Source of the DNA: Pseudomonadota bacterium
GTDB lineage: Bacteria; Pseudomonadota; Alphaproteobacteria; Rhizobiales; Beijerinckiaceae
Reading direction: 5' to 3'
Length of the DNA: 5,550 nucleotides
Assembly (NCBI GenBank): GCA_021812505.1
Contig: JAKANG010000136.1
Coordinates: 1 to 5,550, forward strand
The notes beneath the pieces were generated by a model. The model was not told the origin of the DNA, did not search any database, and saw nothing but the letters and a program-made list of their open reading frames with translations. Of the stretch, positions 1 to 5,550 are shown piece after piece (the stretch's first letter is position 1; each line of letters opens with the position of its first letter). A program made the translations under genes and the position numbers.

Positions 1-30
1 CCATCTGAGAATTGTTTTCGAGGTGGAACG

Positions 31-222
31 ATGGGTCATTTTCCTCTTCAGTTCGAAGATCAGAGCGTTCCGTCGCGCGAGCGAAGGGATTCCGCCGCTT
101 CATTGATCTTCATTGTGAAAAGAAGCTTGAACATTCTCTTCTGGGGAATTGTGGCGGGCGGGGTCGTCAGTTATTTCACGGGCGACACGATCGACCTGAT
201 GAGGCTCAGGGATCTGGTCTGA
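31..222 (+). CDS. Hypothetical 63-residue single-pass membrane protein
   Basis: I do not recognise this protein. The ATG at 31 is preceded by a good Shine-Dalgarno sequence (GAGGTGG, 20-26, 4-nt spacing), which is the main reason for calling it. Residues 1-24 are polar and charged. K30-R31 directly precede a hydrophobic stretch at about residues 33-49 (LNILFWGIVAGGVVSYF) containing a G39-xxx-G43-G44 pattern. The charged tail (residues 50-63) carries D52, D55, R58, R60 and D61. By the positive-inside rule the N-terminus would be cytoplasmic (inference). Third codon positions are much less GC-rich than in the downstream suf genes, so it may be weakly expressed, fast evolving or acquired. It ends 135 nt before the cysteine desulfurase, with a possible weak terminator between, so membership of the suf operon is doubtful. 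A chance reading frame cannot be excluded. Confidence 0.5.
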   Translation: MGHFPLQFEDQSVPSRERRDSAASLIFIVKRSLNILFWGIVAGGVVSYFTGDTIDLMRLRDLV

Positions 223-357
223 TCGTTCGCCACGTCCAGCGCGCGAGCTTGGCTTTTTTGGGGCAGGCGAGGCGAGGCAAAGACAAAAAAGCGGGTTGAT
301 GAGGGCGCCCGGGCGGTGGATAAGTCCCGCTCGCAAGCCGTTACTGCCGGTCAACCC
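223..357 (+). promoter_or_regulatory. Leader region upstream of the suf operon
   Basis: This 135-nt stretch between the small membrane protein and the cysteine desulfurase contains no recognisable gene. It holds the terminator-like stem at 236-259, a short GGCGA tandem (267-276), an A-run (285-290), an inverted repeat AGCGGG (290-295) with CCCGCT (326-331), and within that loop the overlapping palindromes GGGCGCCC (303-310) and GCCCGGGC (307-314). The mRNA leader is therefore likely to be structured around the start of the first suf gene. I looked for IscR, RirA, Irr and FnrL type operators and found no convincing match, so a regulator cannot be named. Confidence 0.35.
236..259 (+). terminator. 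Weak Rho-independent terminator-like stem and T-run
   Basis: CCAGC (236-240) can pair with GCTTGG (247-252) if one T is bulged, around the 6-nt loop GCGCGA, and six T residues follow at 254-259. It starts 14 nt after the stop of the 63-residue gene, where a terminator for that gene would be expected. The stem is only five or six pairs with a bulge, so termination would be weak. If it works, the suf operon needs its own promoter between about 260 and 340, and I see no convincing -35/-10 pair there. Confidence 0.3.
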
Positions 358-361
358 ATGA
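299..361 (+). other. Possible 20-codon leader reading frame overlapping the desulfurase start
   Basis: An ATG at 299 opens a 20-codon frame whose TGA (359-361) overlaps the desulfurase ATG (358-360) as ATGA, the same junction seen at sufC/sufD and sufD/sufS. The encoded peptide would be basic and proline-rich (five Pro, three Arg, one Lys) with no cysteine. Its own Shine-Dalgarno sequence is poor (GCGGG at 291-295). It could couple translation into the desulfurase, which has no clear ribosome binding site of its own, or it could be chance in GC-rich DNA. Translation is not shown by the sequence. Confidence 0.2.
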
Positions 362-1491
362 GCCGCATCTATTTCGACTATAATGCGACCGCGCCTCTGC
401 GGCCTGCAGCCCGAACCGCCCTTTCTGCGGCGCTCGACGCCGGCAACGCCTCCAGCGTTCATGCCGAGGGCCGCGCCGCGCGCGCGCTGGTCGAAGGCGC
501 GCGGACGGCCATCGCCAGGGCGCTTCGGACGCGCCCCGATCTCGTCATCTTCGTCTCGGGCGCGACCGAGGCGGCGGCGACCGCGCTGCGTCCGCGCGAG
601 GGTGGACGCCTGCTGGTCGGCGCTGGCGAACATCCCTGCGTTCAGGCCGGTCATTCCTTCGCCGCTGAACATGTCGCGCCGGTGCGGCTCGACCCGCAGG
701 GGCGGCTCGATCTCGACGACCTGAATGCGCGCCTCGCTGACGCGCCTGGCGCTCGCCCCATTCTCGCCTTGCAGGCGGTGAACAACGAGACCGGCGTGAT
801 CCAGCCCGTCGCGGAAGCCGCCGAAAGGGTCCATGCCGCCGGCGGGTTGGTGGTCTGCGACGCGGTCCAGGCTTTCGGACGCATCCCTTGCGGCTTCGCC
901 GAAACCGGCGCCGATGCGATCTTCCTTTCCAGCCACAAGCTTGGCGGGCCCAAGGGTGTGGGCGCGCTCGCCTTTCGCTCCCGCGACGCCATGCCGGAAG
1001 GCGCTCTGATCCGCGGCGGCGGCCAGGAACGGGGCCTGCGCGGCGGCACTGAGAATGTAGCGGCGCTCGCAGGTTTCGCCGCCGCCCTGGCGGAAGCCGA
1101 AACGCAGCGCGAAAGCGAAGCCGCGCGGCTCGCGGAAATGCGCGACTTTTTGCAGGCTGGCGTGCTGGAAATCGCGCCCGAGGCCGCCATATTGGGAGGT
1201 GAGGCGGCGCGCGTCGCCAATAGTCTGGCGTTCGCCCTTCCGGGACTCGCGGCGGAAACTTTGGTCGCGGCCTTCGATGTTGAAGGCGTGGCGCTGTCGT
1301 CCGGCTCGGCCTGTTCCTCGGGAAAGGTGGCGTCCTCCCATGTGCTCGCCGCCATGGGCGTTCCGCCGGACCTCGCGCGCGCCGCCTTGCGCGTCAGCCT
1401 CGGCTGGAATTCGTCGTCCGAAGAGGGGGTGCGCTTTTTGGAAATATTCGCTAGAGTGCATGAGCGAATGCGGGGCAGGCGCCGGATCTGA
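358..1491 (+). CDS. Class I (NifS/IscS-like) cysteine desulfurase
   Basis: This is a PLP-dependent, cytoplasmic enzyme that converts L-cysteine to L-alanine and carries the released sulfur as a persulfide for Fe-S cluster assembly or other thiolation. The product is 377 residues of fold-type I aminotransferase class V. Visible motifs are the N-terminal YFDYNATAPLRP, H92 (GEHP, ring stacking), NNETG at 142-146, D168 and Q171 (CDAVQ), the Schiff-base lysine K194 in SSHKLGGPKG, RGGTEN at 228-233, and the catalytic C319 in SSGSACSSGK. The SSGSAC context and the longer active-site loop mark class I, unlike SufS. It is shorter than the roughly 404-residue IscS, consistent with the NifS-like branch found ahead of sufB in Alphaproteobacteria. 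The ATG at 358 fits the family N-terminus. An in-frame GTG at 316 would add 14 residues that do not look like the family, although GAGG at 301-304 lies upstream of it. Whether it feeds SufBCD or another acceptor cannot be told. Confidence 0.95.
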   Translation: MSRIYFDYNATAPLRPAARTALSAALDAGNASSVHAEGRAARALVEGARTAIARALRTRPDLVIFVSGATEAAATALRPREGGRLLVGAGEHPCVQAGHSFAAEHVAPVRLDPQGRLDLDDLNARLADAPGARPILALQAVNNETGVIQPVAEAAERVHAAGGLVVCDAVQAFGRIPCGFAETGADAIFLSSHKLGGPKGVGALAFRSRDAMPEGALIRGGGQERGLRGGTENVAALAGFAAALAEAETQRESEAARLAEMRDFLQAGVLEIAPEAAILGGEAARVANSLAFALPGLAAETLVAAFDVEGVALSSGSACSSGKVASSHVLAAMGVPPDLARAALRVSLGWNSSSEEGVRFLEIFARVHERMRGRRRI

Positions 1492-1516
1492 TCCGCTTCA
1501 TCACATAACTCAACCA

Positions 1517-1533
1517 GCGGGCCTTGAACCCGC
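1517..1533 (-). other. Small hairpin matching a tRNA T-arm (minus strand)
   Basis: GCGGG and CCCGC form a perfect 5-bp stem around a 7-nt loop. Read on the minus strand the loop is TTCAAGG, which fits the tRNA T-loop consensus TTCRANN with the usual 5-bp stem. No acceptor, D or anticodon arm can be assembled around it, so this is not a tRNA gene. It lies in the 62-nt gap between the desulfurase and sufB, just upstream of the sufB Shine-Dalgarno sequence. It may be chance, a weak mRNA hairpin, or a remnant of a tRNA 3' end. Confidence 0.3.
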
Positions 1534-1540
1534 GTTAGGT

Positions 1541-1547
1541 GAGGAGA
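1541..1547 (+). promoter_or_regulatory. Ribosome binding site fixing the sufB start
   Basis: GAGGAGA lies 6 nt upstream of the ATG at 1554 and is the strongest Shine-Dalgarno sequence in the operon. It rules out the in-frame GTG at 1539, which would overlap this site. High SufB output relative to the desulfurase would be consistent with SufB being a stoichiometric scaffold subunit (inference). Confidence 0.7.
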
Positions 1548-1553
1548 TACGCA

Positions 1554-3035
1554 ATGGCGGCTGTCCAGGAGACTGTCGACAAGGTCAAAACGCTTGACGT
1601 TGACGCATATAAATACGGTTTCACGACCGATATTGAATCGGAAAAGGCCCCCAAGGGCCTGAACGAGGACATCGTCCGGTTCATCTCGGCCAAGAAGAAC
1701 GAGCCCGAATGGCTCACCGAATGGCGGCTCGACGCCTTTCGCCGCTGGCAGACCATGGCCGAGCCGCAATGGGCGCGCGTCCATTATCCGCCGATCGACT
1801 ATCAGGATCTCTATTATTACTCGGCCCCGAAAACCGCCGAAGGTCCGAAGTCGCTCGACGAGGTCGATCCCGAGCTGCTGCGCACCTATGAAAAGCTCGG
1901 CATTCCGCTGCGCGAGCAGGAAATCCTCGGCGGCGTGCAGGCGGATCCGAACGCCCGCAAGGTCGCGGTCGACGCCGTGTTCGACTCGGTCTCGGTCGCC
2001 ACGACCTTCAAGGCGGAGCTCGCCAAGGCCGGCGTGATCTTCTGCCCGATCTCCGAAGCGGTGAAGACCCACCCCGAACTGGTGAAGAAATATCTCGGCT
2101 CAGTCGTGCCGGTGACCGACAATTACTTCGCCACCCTCAATTCGGCGGTCTTTTCCGACGGCTCCTTCGTCTATGTGCCGCCGGGCGTGCGCTGTCCGAT
2201 GGAGCTTTCGACTTACTTTCGCATCAACGAGCGCAACACCGGACAGTTCGAGCGCACGCTGATCATCGCGGACAAGGGCTCTTACGTGTCCTACCTCGAG
2301 GGCTGCACGGCGCCGCAGCGCGACGAGAACCAGCTGCACGCGGCTGTGGTCGAACTCGTCGCGCTCGACGACGCCGAGATCAAATATTCGACGGTGCAGA
2401 ACTGGTATCCCGGCGACAGCGAGGGCAAGGGCGGCATCTATAATTTCGTCACAAAGCGTGGCGACTGCCGCGGCGCGCGCTCGAAGATTTCCTGGACGCA
2501 GGTGGAGACGGGCTCGGCCATCACCTGGAAATATCCATCCTGCATCCTTCGCGGCGATTTTTCGCGCGGGGAGTTCTATTCCATTGCGATCTCGAACGGC
2601 TATCAGCAGGTCGATTCGGGCACCAAGATGCTTCATCTCGGCGCCAATACGTCGAGCCGGGTGATTTCCAAAGGCATCGCCGCCGGCCATTCGCAGAACA
2701 CCTATCGCGGTCAGATCTCGGCCCATCGCAAGGCGGTCAACGCGCGCAATTTCACCAATTGCGACTCGCTGCTGATCGGCAATGCCTGTGGCGCCCATAC
2801 CGTGCCCTATATCGAGGCCAAGAATTCATCGGCCGTTTTCGAGCACGAGGCGACCACGTCGAAAATCTCCGACGACCAGCTGTTCTATTGCATGCAGCGC
2901 GCACTTTCGGCGGAGGAGGCGACGGCGCTGATCGTCAACGGCTTCGTCCGCGACGTGCTGCAGCAATTGCCGATGGAATTCGCCGTCGAGGCGCAGAAGC
3001 TCATCGCCATTTCGCTTGAGGGCAGCGTCGGCTGA
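1554..3035 (+). CDS. sufB: Fe-S cluster assembly scaffold protein SufB
   Basis: SufB is the main scaffold subunit of the cytoplasmic SufBCD complex: it accepts persulfide sulfur and, at its interface with SufD, builds the nascent Fe-S cluster. The product is 493 residues, close to the 495 of E. coli SufB. It has the N-terminal helical region, a right-handed beta-helix core, and the conserved C-terminal helical SufC-binding segment ending in [15 protein letters not shown]. Key residues are intact: C251 in [14 protein letters not shown] (equivalent to E. coli C254, the sulfur-accepting site), C403 in NCDSLLIG (equivalent to C405), and H431-E432 in the EHEATTSKI motif (equivalent to H433-E434). 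These E. coli equivalences are from memory of the family and from motif alignment by eye. The gene starts 62 nt after the desulfurase, with its own strong ribosome binding site. Nothing is truncated or shifted. Confidence 0.98.
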   Translation: MAAVQETVDKVKTLDVDAYKYGFTTDIESEKAPKGLNEDIVRFISAKKNEPEWLTEWRLDAFRRWQTMAEPQWARVHYPPIDYQDLYYYSAPKTAEGPKSLDEVDPELLRTYEKLGIPLREQEILGGVQADPNARKVAVDAVFDSVSVATTFKAELAKAGVIFCPISEAVKTHPELVKKYLGSVVPVTDNYFATLNSAVFSDGSFVYVPPGVRCPMELSTYFRINERNTGQFERTLIIADKGSYVSYLEGCTAPQRDENQLHAAVVELVALDDAEIKYSTVQNWYPGDSEGKGGIYNFVTKRGDCRGARSKISWTQVETGSAITWKYPSCILRGDFSRGEFYSIAISNGYQQVDSGTKMLHLGANTSSRVISKGIAAGHSQNTYRGQISAHRKAVNARNFTNCDSLLIGNACGAHTVPYIEAKNSSAVFEHEATTSKISDDQLFYCMQRALSAEEATALIVNGFVRDVLQQLPMEFAVEAQKLIAISLEGSVG

Positions 3036-3053
3036 CCGGCTGAACGGTCAGTT
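3030..3053 (+). promoter_or_regulatory. Intercistronic hairpin overlapping the sufB stop codon
   Basis: CTGACCG (3032-3038) and CGGTCAG (3045-3051) form a perfect 7-bp stem with the 6-nt loop GCTGAA; two further G-U pairs (3031/3052 and 3030/3053) can extend it in RNA. The sufB stop TGA (3033-3035) lies inside the 5' arm. No T-run follows, so it is not a standard Rho-independent terminator. It may protect the sufB 3' end, slow ribosome entry to sufC, or tune the SufB to SufC ratio (inference). Confidence 0.45.
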
Positions 3054-3087
3054 CCGCCTTCGCATCAAACGTTTCCAGGGTTTCGTC

Positions 3088-3837
3088 ATGCTTGAAGTTA
3101 AAAATCTCCACGTTTCCGTCGCCGGCAAGAAGATCATCGATGGCCTGTCGCTCAAGGTCGCGGACGGCGAGGTCGCCGCGATCATGGGCCCGAACGGCTC
3201 CGGCAAATCGACGCTGTCCTATGTCGTCGCCGGCCGCGCCGATTATGAAGTCACCGAGGGCTCGATCAGGCTCGACGGCGTCGATCTGCTCGACAAGACG
3301 CCGGCGGAGCGCGCGGCGCTCGGCCTGTTCCTGGTCTTCCAATATCCGCTGGAGATTCCCGGCGTCGCGACCATGACCTTCCTCAAGGCCGCGATGAACG
3401 CCCAGCGCAAGGCGCGCGAGCAAGCGGAGCTTTCGACGCCCGAATTCATGAAGAAGGTGCGCGAGGCCGCGGCGAAGCTGAACATTCCGCAGGATATGCT
3501 CAAGCGCCCGGTGAACCTCGGCTTTTCCGGCGGCGAGAAGAAGCGCATGGAAATCCTGCAGATGGCGCTGCTGGAGCCGAAATTCGCGATCCTTGACGAG
3601 ATGGACTCGGGCCTCGACATCGACGCGCTGCGCATCTGCGCCGAAGGCGTCAACGCTTTGCGCTCGAAGGAGCGCGGCCTGCTTGTCATCACCCATTACC
3701 AGCGCCTGCTCGACTATATCGCGCCGGACACGGTCCATGTCATGCACAAGGGCAGGATCGTGCGGAGCGGCGGGCCGGAACTGGCGCTTGAACTCGAAAA
3801 AAGCGGCTATGCCGATTATGCCGAAGAGGCAGCATGA
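3088..3837 (+). CDS. sufC: Fe-S cluster assembly ATPase SufC
   Basis: SufC is the ABC-type ATPase of the SufBCD complex. It is soluble rather than a membrane transporter subunit, and its ATP-driven dimerisation reshapes the SufB-SufD core for cluster assembly. The product is 249 residues (E. coli 248). Motifs in order are Walker A GPNGSGKST (34-42, with K40), the Q-loop Q85 in FQYPLEIPG, the ABC signature FSGGEKKR (S147-G148-G149), Walker B ending in catalytic E171 (AILDEMDSGLD), the D-loop SGLDIDAL, and the switch H203 in THYQR. Numbering matches E. coli at K40, E171 and H203. The residue after LDE is Met, where many SufC proteins have Ser or Thr. The start at 3088 gives the standard N-terminus (MLEVKNLHVSV), with a modest AGGG site at 3077-3080. 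The frame is open upstream to 3016, but those extra residues are not family-like. It overlaps sufD by 4 nt. Confidence 0.98.
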   Translation: MLEVKNLHVSVAGKKIIDGLSLKVADGEVAAIMGPNGSGKSTLSYVVAGRADYEVTEGSIRLDGVDLLDKTPAERAALGLFLVFQYPLEIPGVATMTFLKAAMNAQRKAREQAELSTPEFMKKVREAAAKLNIPQDMLKRPVNLGFSGGEKKRMEILQMALLEPKFAILDEMDSGLDIDALRICAEGVNALRSKERGLLVITHYQRLLDYIAPDTVHVMHKGRIVRSGGPELALELEKSGYADYAEEAA

Positions 3838-3839
3838 TG
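3823..3839 (+). promoter_or_regulatory. Coupled sufC stop and tandem ATG starts of sufD
   Basis: The sequence GAAGAGG (3823-3829) serves as the Shine-Dalgarno site, followed by two adjacent in-frame ATG codons at 3834 and 3837. The sufC TGA is at 3835-3837. Spacing is 4 nt to the first ATG and 7 nt to the second, so initiation may favour 3837, which would shorten SufD by one residue. The overlap suggests translational coupling of SufC and SufD. Confidence 0.6.
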
Positions 3840-5108
3840 GGCGCGATTCTGCAAAATCCAACCCAGGCGGAACAGGACCTGCTCAAGAGCTTTTCGGCCG
3901 AGCGGTCCGACACGCAACGCCAGGCGGCTTTCGAGCGCTTCGCGCGCGCCGGCTTGCCGTCGCGCCGCAATGAGGCCTGGCACTATACCGATCTGCGCGC
4001 GAAATTGCGTGCGGCGCCGCCGCGCGCCTCACGGCCCGACGCCTCCGTTCTGGACCAGGCGAAGGAAAAGCTGGCGCCGGTCGATCGCTTCCGGATCGTG
4101 ACCGTGGACGGCTATTTCAGCCCCGAGCTTTCCGACGACCTGACTTGCGTCCAGGGCGTCAAGCTCCGTCCGCTGGTGGCGGATGACGCCATTCTGAAGC
4201 GCCTCGCCGAGGGCGCGGAGGACGCCCTGCTCGACCTCAACACGGCTTTCGCCGAGGGCGGCTTCGCGCTTGAGATCGCGCCCGAGGTTCATATCGACGC
4301 GGTTTTCGAACTGGTCGCGCTTGACGGTGCGCTCGGCGCGCTCGGCCGCTTCGGCCGCACAGTCGTTGTCCTTGGCGACGGCGCGCGCGCGGCGATCCTC
4401 GAAACCCGCGCCGAGAGCGGCGAGGGTTTTGGCGACAGCGCGATCTTCCTGTCCCTCGGCCGGGGCGCGGAGCTCGATTACGCCTGCCGCGCGCAGGGTG
4501 GCGCGGCGGTCGAGGTGCAGACCTTCGTGGCGCGTCTCGAAGAAGAAGCGCGGCTGCGCGCGGTTTCTTTTCTCGCCGGCGCGCCCTTCCTGCGTCGCCA
4601 GCTCTTCATCTCCTGCGCCGGCGCAAACGCCGAGGTTCATCTCGCCGGCGCGGCGTTGCTGCGCGGGCGCGAGCACGCCGACACGACGCTTGCCCTGACC
4701 CATGACGCGCCGTCCTGCATCAGCCGCGAGACGTTCAAATATGTTCTGGCGGATCAGGCGAACGGCGTCTTCCAGGGCAGGATCATCGTGCCGCCGCACG
4801 CCCAGAAGACGGATGGCAAGATGCTGTGCCGCGGGCTGCTGCTGTCGGACGACGCCGCCATGTCCGCCAAGCCGGAGCTGGAGATCTTCGCCGACGATGT
4901 CGCCTGCGGCCATGGCGCGGCGGTGGCCAAGCTCGACCAGAACCAGGTATTCTACATGGAATCGCGCGGCATTCCGCGCGAGGAGGCGCGGGCCATCCTG
5001 GTCGAAGCCTTTGCGGCGGAAGCTTTCGATCTTCTCGACGACGAGGAATTGCGCGACCTGCTCAAGGCCGATCTCGCCCGTCTGCTCGCGCGCGGAGATT
5101 TCGCATGA
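3834..5108 (+). CDS. sufD: Fe-S cluster assembly protein SufD
   Basis: SufD is the paralogue of SufB that completes the SufBC2D complex. It contributes to the SufB-SufD interface where the cluster forms, and is linked to iron acquisition in E. coli. The product is 424 residues (423 in E. coli). The N-terminal helical region contains NEAWHYTDLR (W49 to L54), then a beta-helix core that is Ala, Gly and Glu rich, and a C-terminal SufC-binding segment (QVFYMESRGIPREEARAIL). C358 and H360 in the ACGHGA motif match the E. coli positions C358 and H360, the latter implicated in cluster formation. The DGKMLCRGLLLSDDAAMSAKPELEI block is written here only in part because it is long: its key features are the CRG turn and the KPELEI strand, typical of SufD. 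The gene overlaps sufC and sufS by 4 nt on either side. It is less conserved than SufB, as is usual. Confidence 0.96.
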   Translation: MMGAILQNPTQAEQDLLKSFSAERSDTQRQAAFERFARAGLPSRRNEAWHYTDLRAKLRAAPPRASRPDASVLDQAKEKLAPVDRFRIVTVDGYFSPELSDDLTCVQGVKLRPLVADDAILKRLAEGAEDALLDLNTAFAEGGFALEIAPEVHIDAVFELVALDGALGALGRFGRTVVVLGDGARAAILETRAESGEGFGDSAIFLSLGRGAELDYACRAQGGAAVEVQTFVARLEEEARLRAVSFLAGAPFLRRQLFISCAGANAEVHLAGAALLRGREHADTTLALTHDAPSCISRETFKYVLADQANGVFQGRIIVPPHAQKTDGKMLCRGLLLSDDAAMSAKPELEIFADDVACGHGAAVAKLDQNQVFYMESRGIPREEARAILVEAFAAEAFDLLDDEELRDLLKADLARLLARGDFA

Positions 5109-5550
5109 ACCCGCCCGTAAAGATCGCGCCCTACGATGTCGAGAAAGTCCGCGCCGACTTTCCGATCCTCGCCGAGCGGCCCTATGGCAAGCCTTTGGTC
5201 TATCTCGATAATGCGGCCTCGGCGCAGAAGCCGCGCGCCATGATCGATCGCATGGTTCATGTCTTCGAACATGAATATTCCAACGTCCATCGCGGCTTGC
5301 ATTATCTCGCCAACGCCGCGACCGACGCCTTCGAGGGGGCGCGCGAAAAGATGCGCGCTTTCCTCAACGCCGGCTCGACCGAGGAAATCATTTTTACGCG
5401 CGGCGCCACCGAGGCGTTGAACCTCGTCGCTTCGTCCTTTGGCCTTGCCCATATCGGCGAGGGCGACGAGATCGTGCTCTCGATCATGGAGCATCATTCC
5501 AACATCGTGCCCTGGCATTTCCTGCGCGAGCGCAAGGGCGCCATGCTGAA
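5105..5550 (+). CDS. sufS: Class II cysteine desulfurase SufS, N-terminal part
   Basis: SufS is the PLP-dependent class II cysteine desulfurase dedicated to the SUF system, normally helped by SufE or a SufU-like partner. The first 148 residues are present, about one third of the usual 400-420, and the gene runs off the window edge with its frame intact. Visible family motifs are RADFPIL (16-22), YLDNAASAQKP with N36, NVHRGLHYLA with H62-R63-G64, the PLP-phosphate-binding region RGATEALNLVA (from R99), and MEHHSNIVPWH with H130 equivalent to E. coli H123. All align with E. coli SufS at a constant offset of seven residues. The PLP lysine and catalytic cysteine lie beyond the window and cannot be checked. 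The ATG at 5105 overlaps the sufD TGA as ATGA, and GGAGA (5094-5098) sits 6 nt upstream, so the start is well supported. Confidence 0.97.
   Translation, partial: MNPPVKIAPYDVEKVRADFPILAERPYGKPLVYLDNAASAQKPRAMIDRMVHVFEHEYSNVHRGLHYLANAATDAFEGAREKMRAFLNAGSTEEIIFTRGATEALNLVASSFGLAHIGEGDEIVLSIMEHHSNIVPWHFLRERKGAML

Noticed and set aside
102..120. FnrL/FNR-like site TTGAT-N4-ATTGT
   Set aside because: Only one half-site matches the TTGAT-N4-ATCAA consensus, and it lies inside the small coding frame.
12..299. TTG-started 95-codon frame overlapping the small membrane protein
   Set aside because: It has no Shine-Dalgarno sequence and a weak start, and its composition is basic and featureless. The ATG frame at 31 has a good ribosome binding site and a coherent membrane segment.
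316..357. GTG start giving 14 extra residues on the cysteine desulfurase
   Set aside because: The family N-terminus begins at MSRIYFDYNATAP, encoded from 358, and the extra residues are not family-like. It is not fully excluded because GAGG lies upstream at 301-304.
100..1461. Long minus-strand open frame of 453 codons opposite the desulfurase
   Set aside because: It is antisense to a gene with complete family motifs, has Arg/Gly/Ala-rich low-information content, and similar long shadow frames (651-2072, 3001-3861, 4029-4913) lie opposite the other suf genes, as expected in GC-rich DNA.
1539..1553. GTG start adding five residues to SufB
   Set aside because: It overlaps the strong GAGGAGA ribosome binding site that is correctly spaced for the ATG at 1554.
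1500..1600. Complete tRNA gene on the minus strand
   Set aside because: Only the T-arm fits. No 5' acceptor strand complementary to TGGTTGA, and no D or anticodon arm, could be found at the right distances.
3016..3087. Upstream extension of SufC inside the sufB 3' end
   Set aside because: The extra 24 residues overlap sufB and the hairpin, and conserved SufC proteins begin at the MLEVKNLHV segment encoded from 3088.

Overview
This is a GC-rich window carrying most of a SUF-type iron-sulfur cluster assembly operon, all on the + strand. The gene order is class I cysteine desulfurase, sufB, sufC, sufD, sufS. The protein sequences (for example the SufD N-terminal NEAWHYTDL block), the order with a NifS/IscS-like desulfurase ahead of sufB, and strong GC preference at third codon positions all suggest an alphaproteobacterium, most likely of the Rhizobiales/Hyphomicrobiales. 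I cannot fix the genus from this sequence alone.

Layout. Positions 31-222 hold a 63-residue unrecognised protein with one probable membrane helix and a good ribosome binding site; its third-position GC is visibly lower than in the suf genes. Positions 223-357 are a non-coding leader with a weak terminator-like stem and T-run (236-259), a GC-rich inverted repeat, and a possible 20-codon leader frame whose stop overlaps the desulfurase ATG. The class I cysteine desulfurase occupies 358-1491. A 62-nt gap follows, with a small hairpin and a strong Shine-Dalgarno sequence. sufB is at 1554-3035, followed by a 52-nt gap with a perfect 7-bp hairpin that overlaps the sufB stop. sufC is at 3088-3837, sufD at 3834-5108 and sufS from 5105 to the window edge (truncated). 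The sufC/sufD and sufD/sufS junctions are both 4-nt ATGA overlaps, so these three genes are probably translationally coupled.

How they work together. The desulfurases take sulfur from L-cysteine as a persulfide. SufB, SufC and SufD form the scaffold complex in which SufC hydrolyses ATP and the SufB/SufD beta-helix core builds the cluster. All catalytic residues I could check in the complete genes are present, and no reading frame is broken. No SufE, SufU, SufA, SufT or Rrf2-type regulator (IscR, RirA) is inside the window; SufT/DUF59 and SufA genes commonly lie downstream of sufS in this group.

The window looks like an ordinary, intact housekeeping operon. I see no mobile element, CRISPR array, full tRNA or rRNA, or novel multi-gene system. 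The points worth a second look are small: the unrecognised membrane microprotein, the leader frame, and the two intergenic hairpins.
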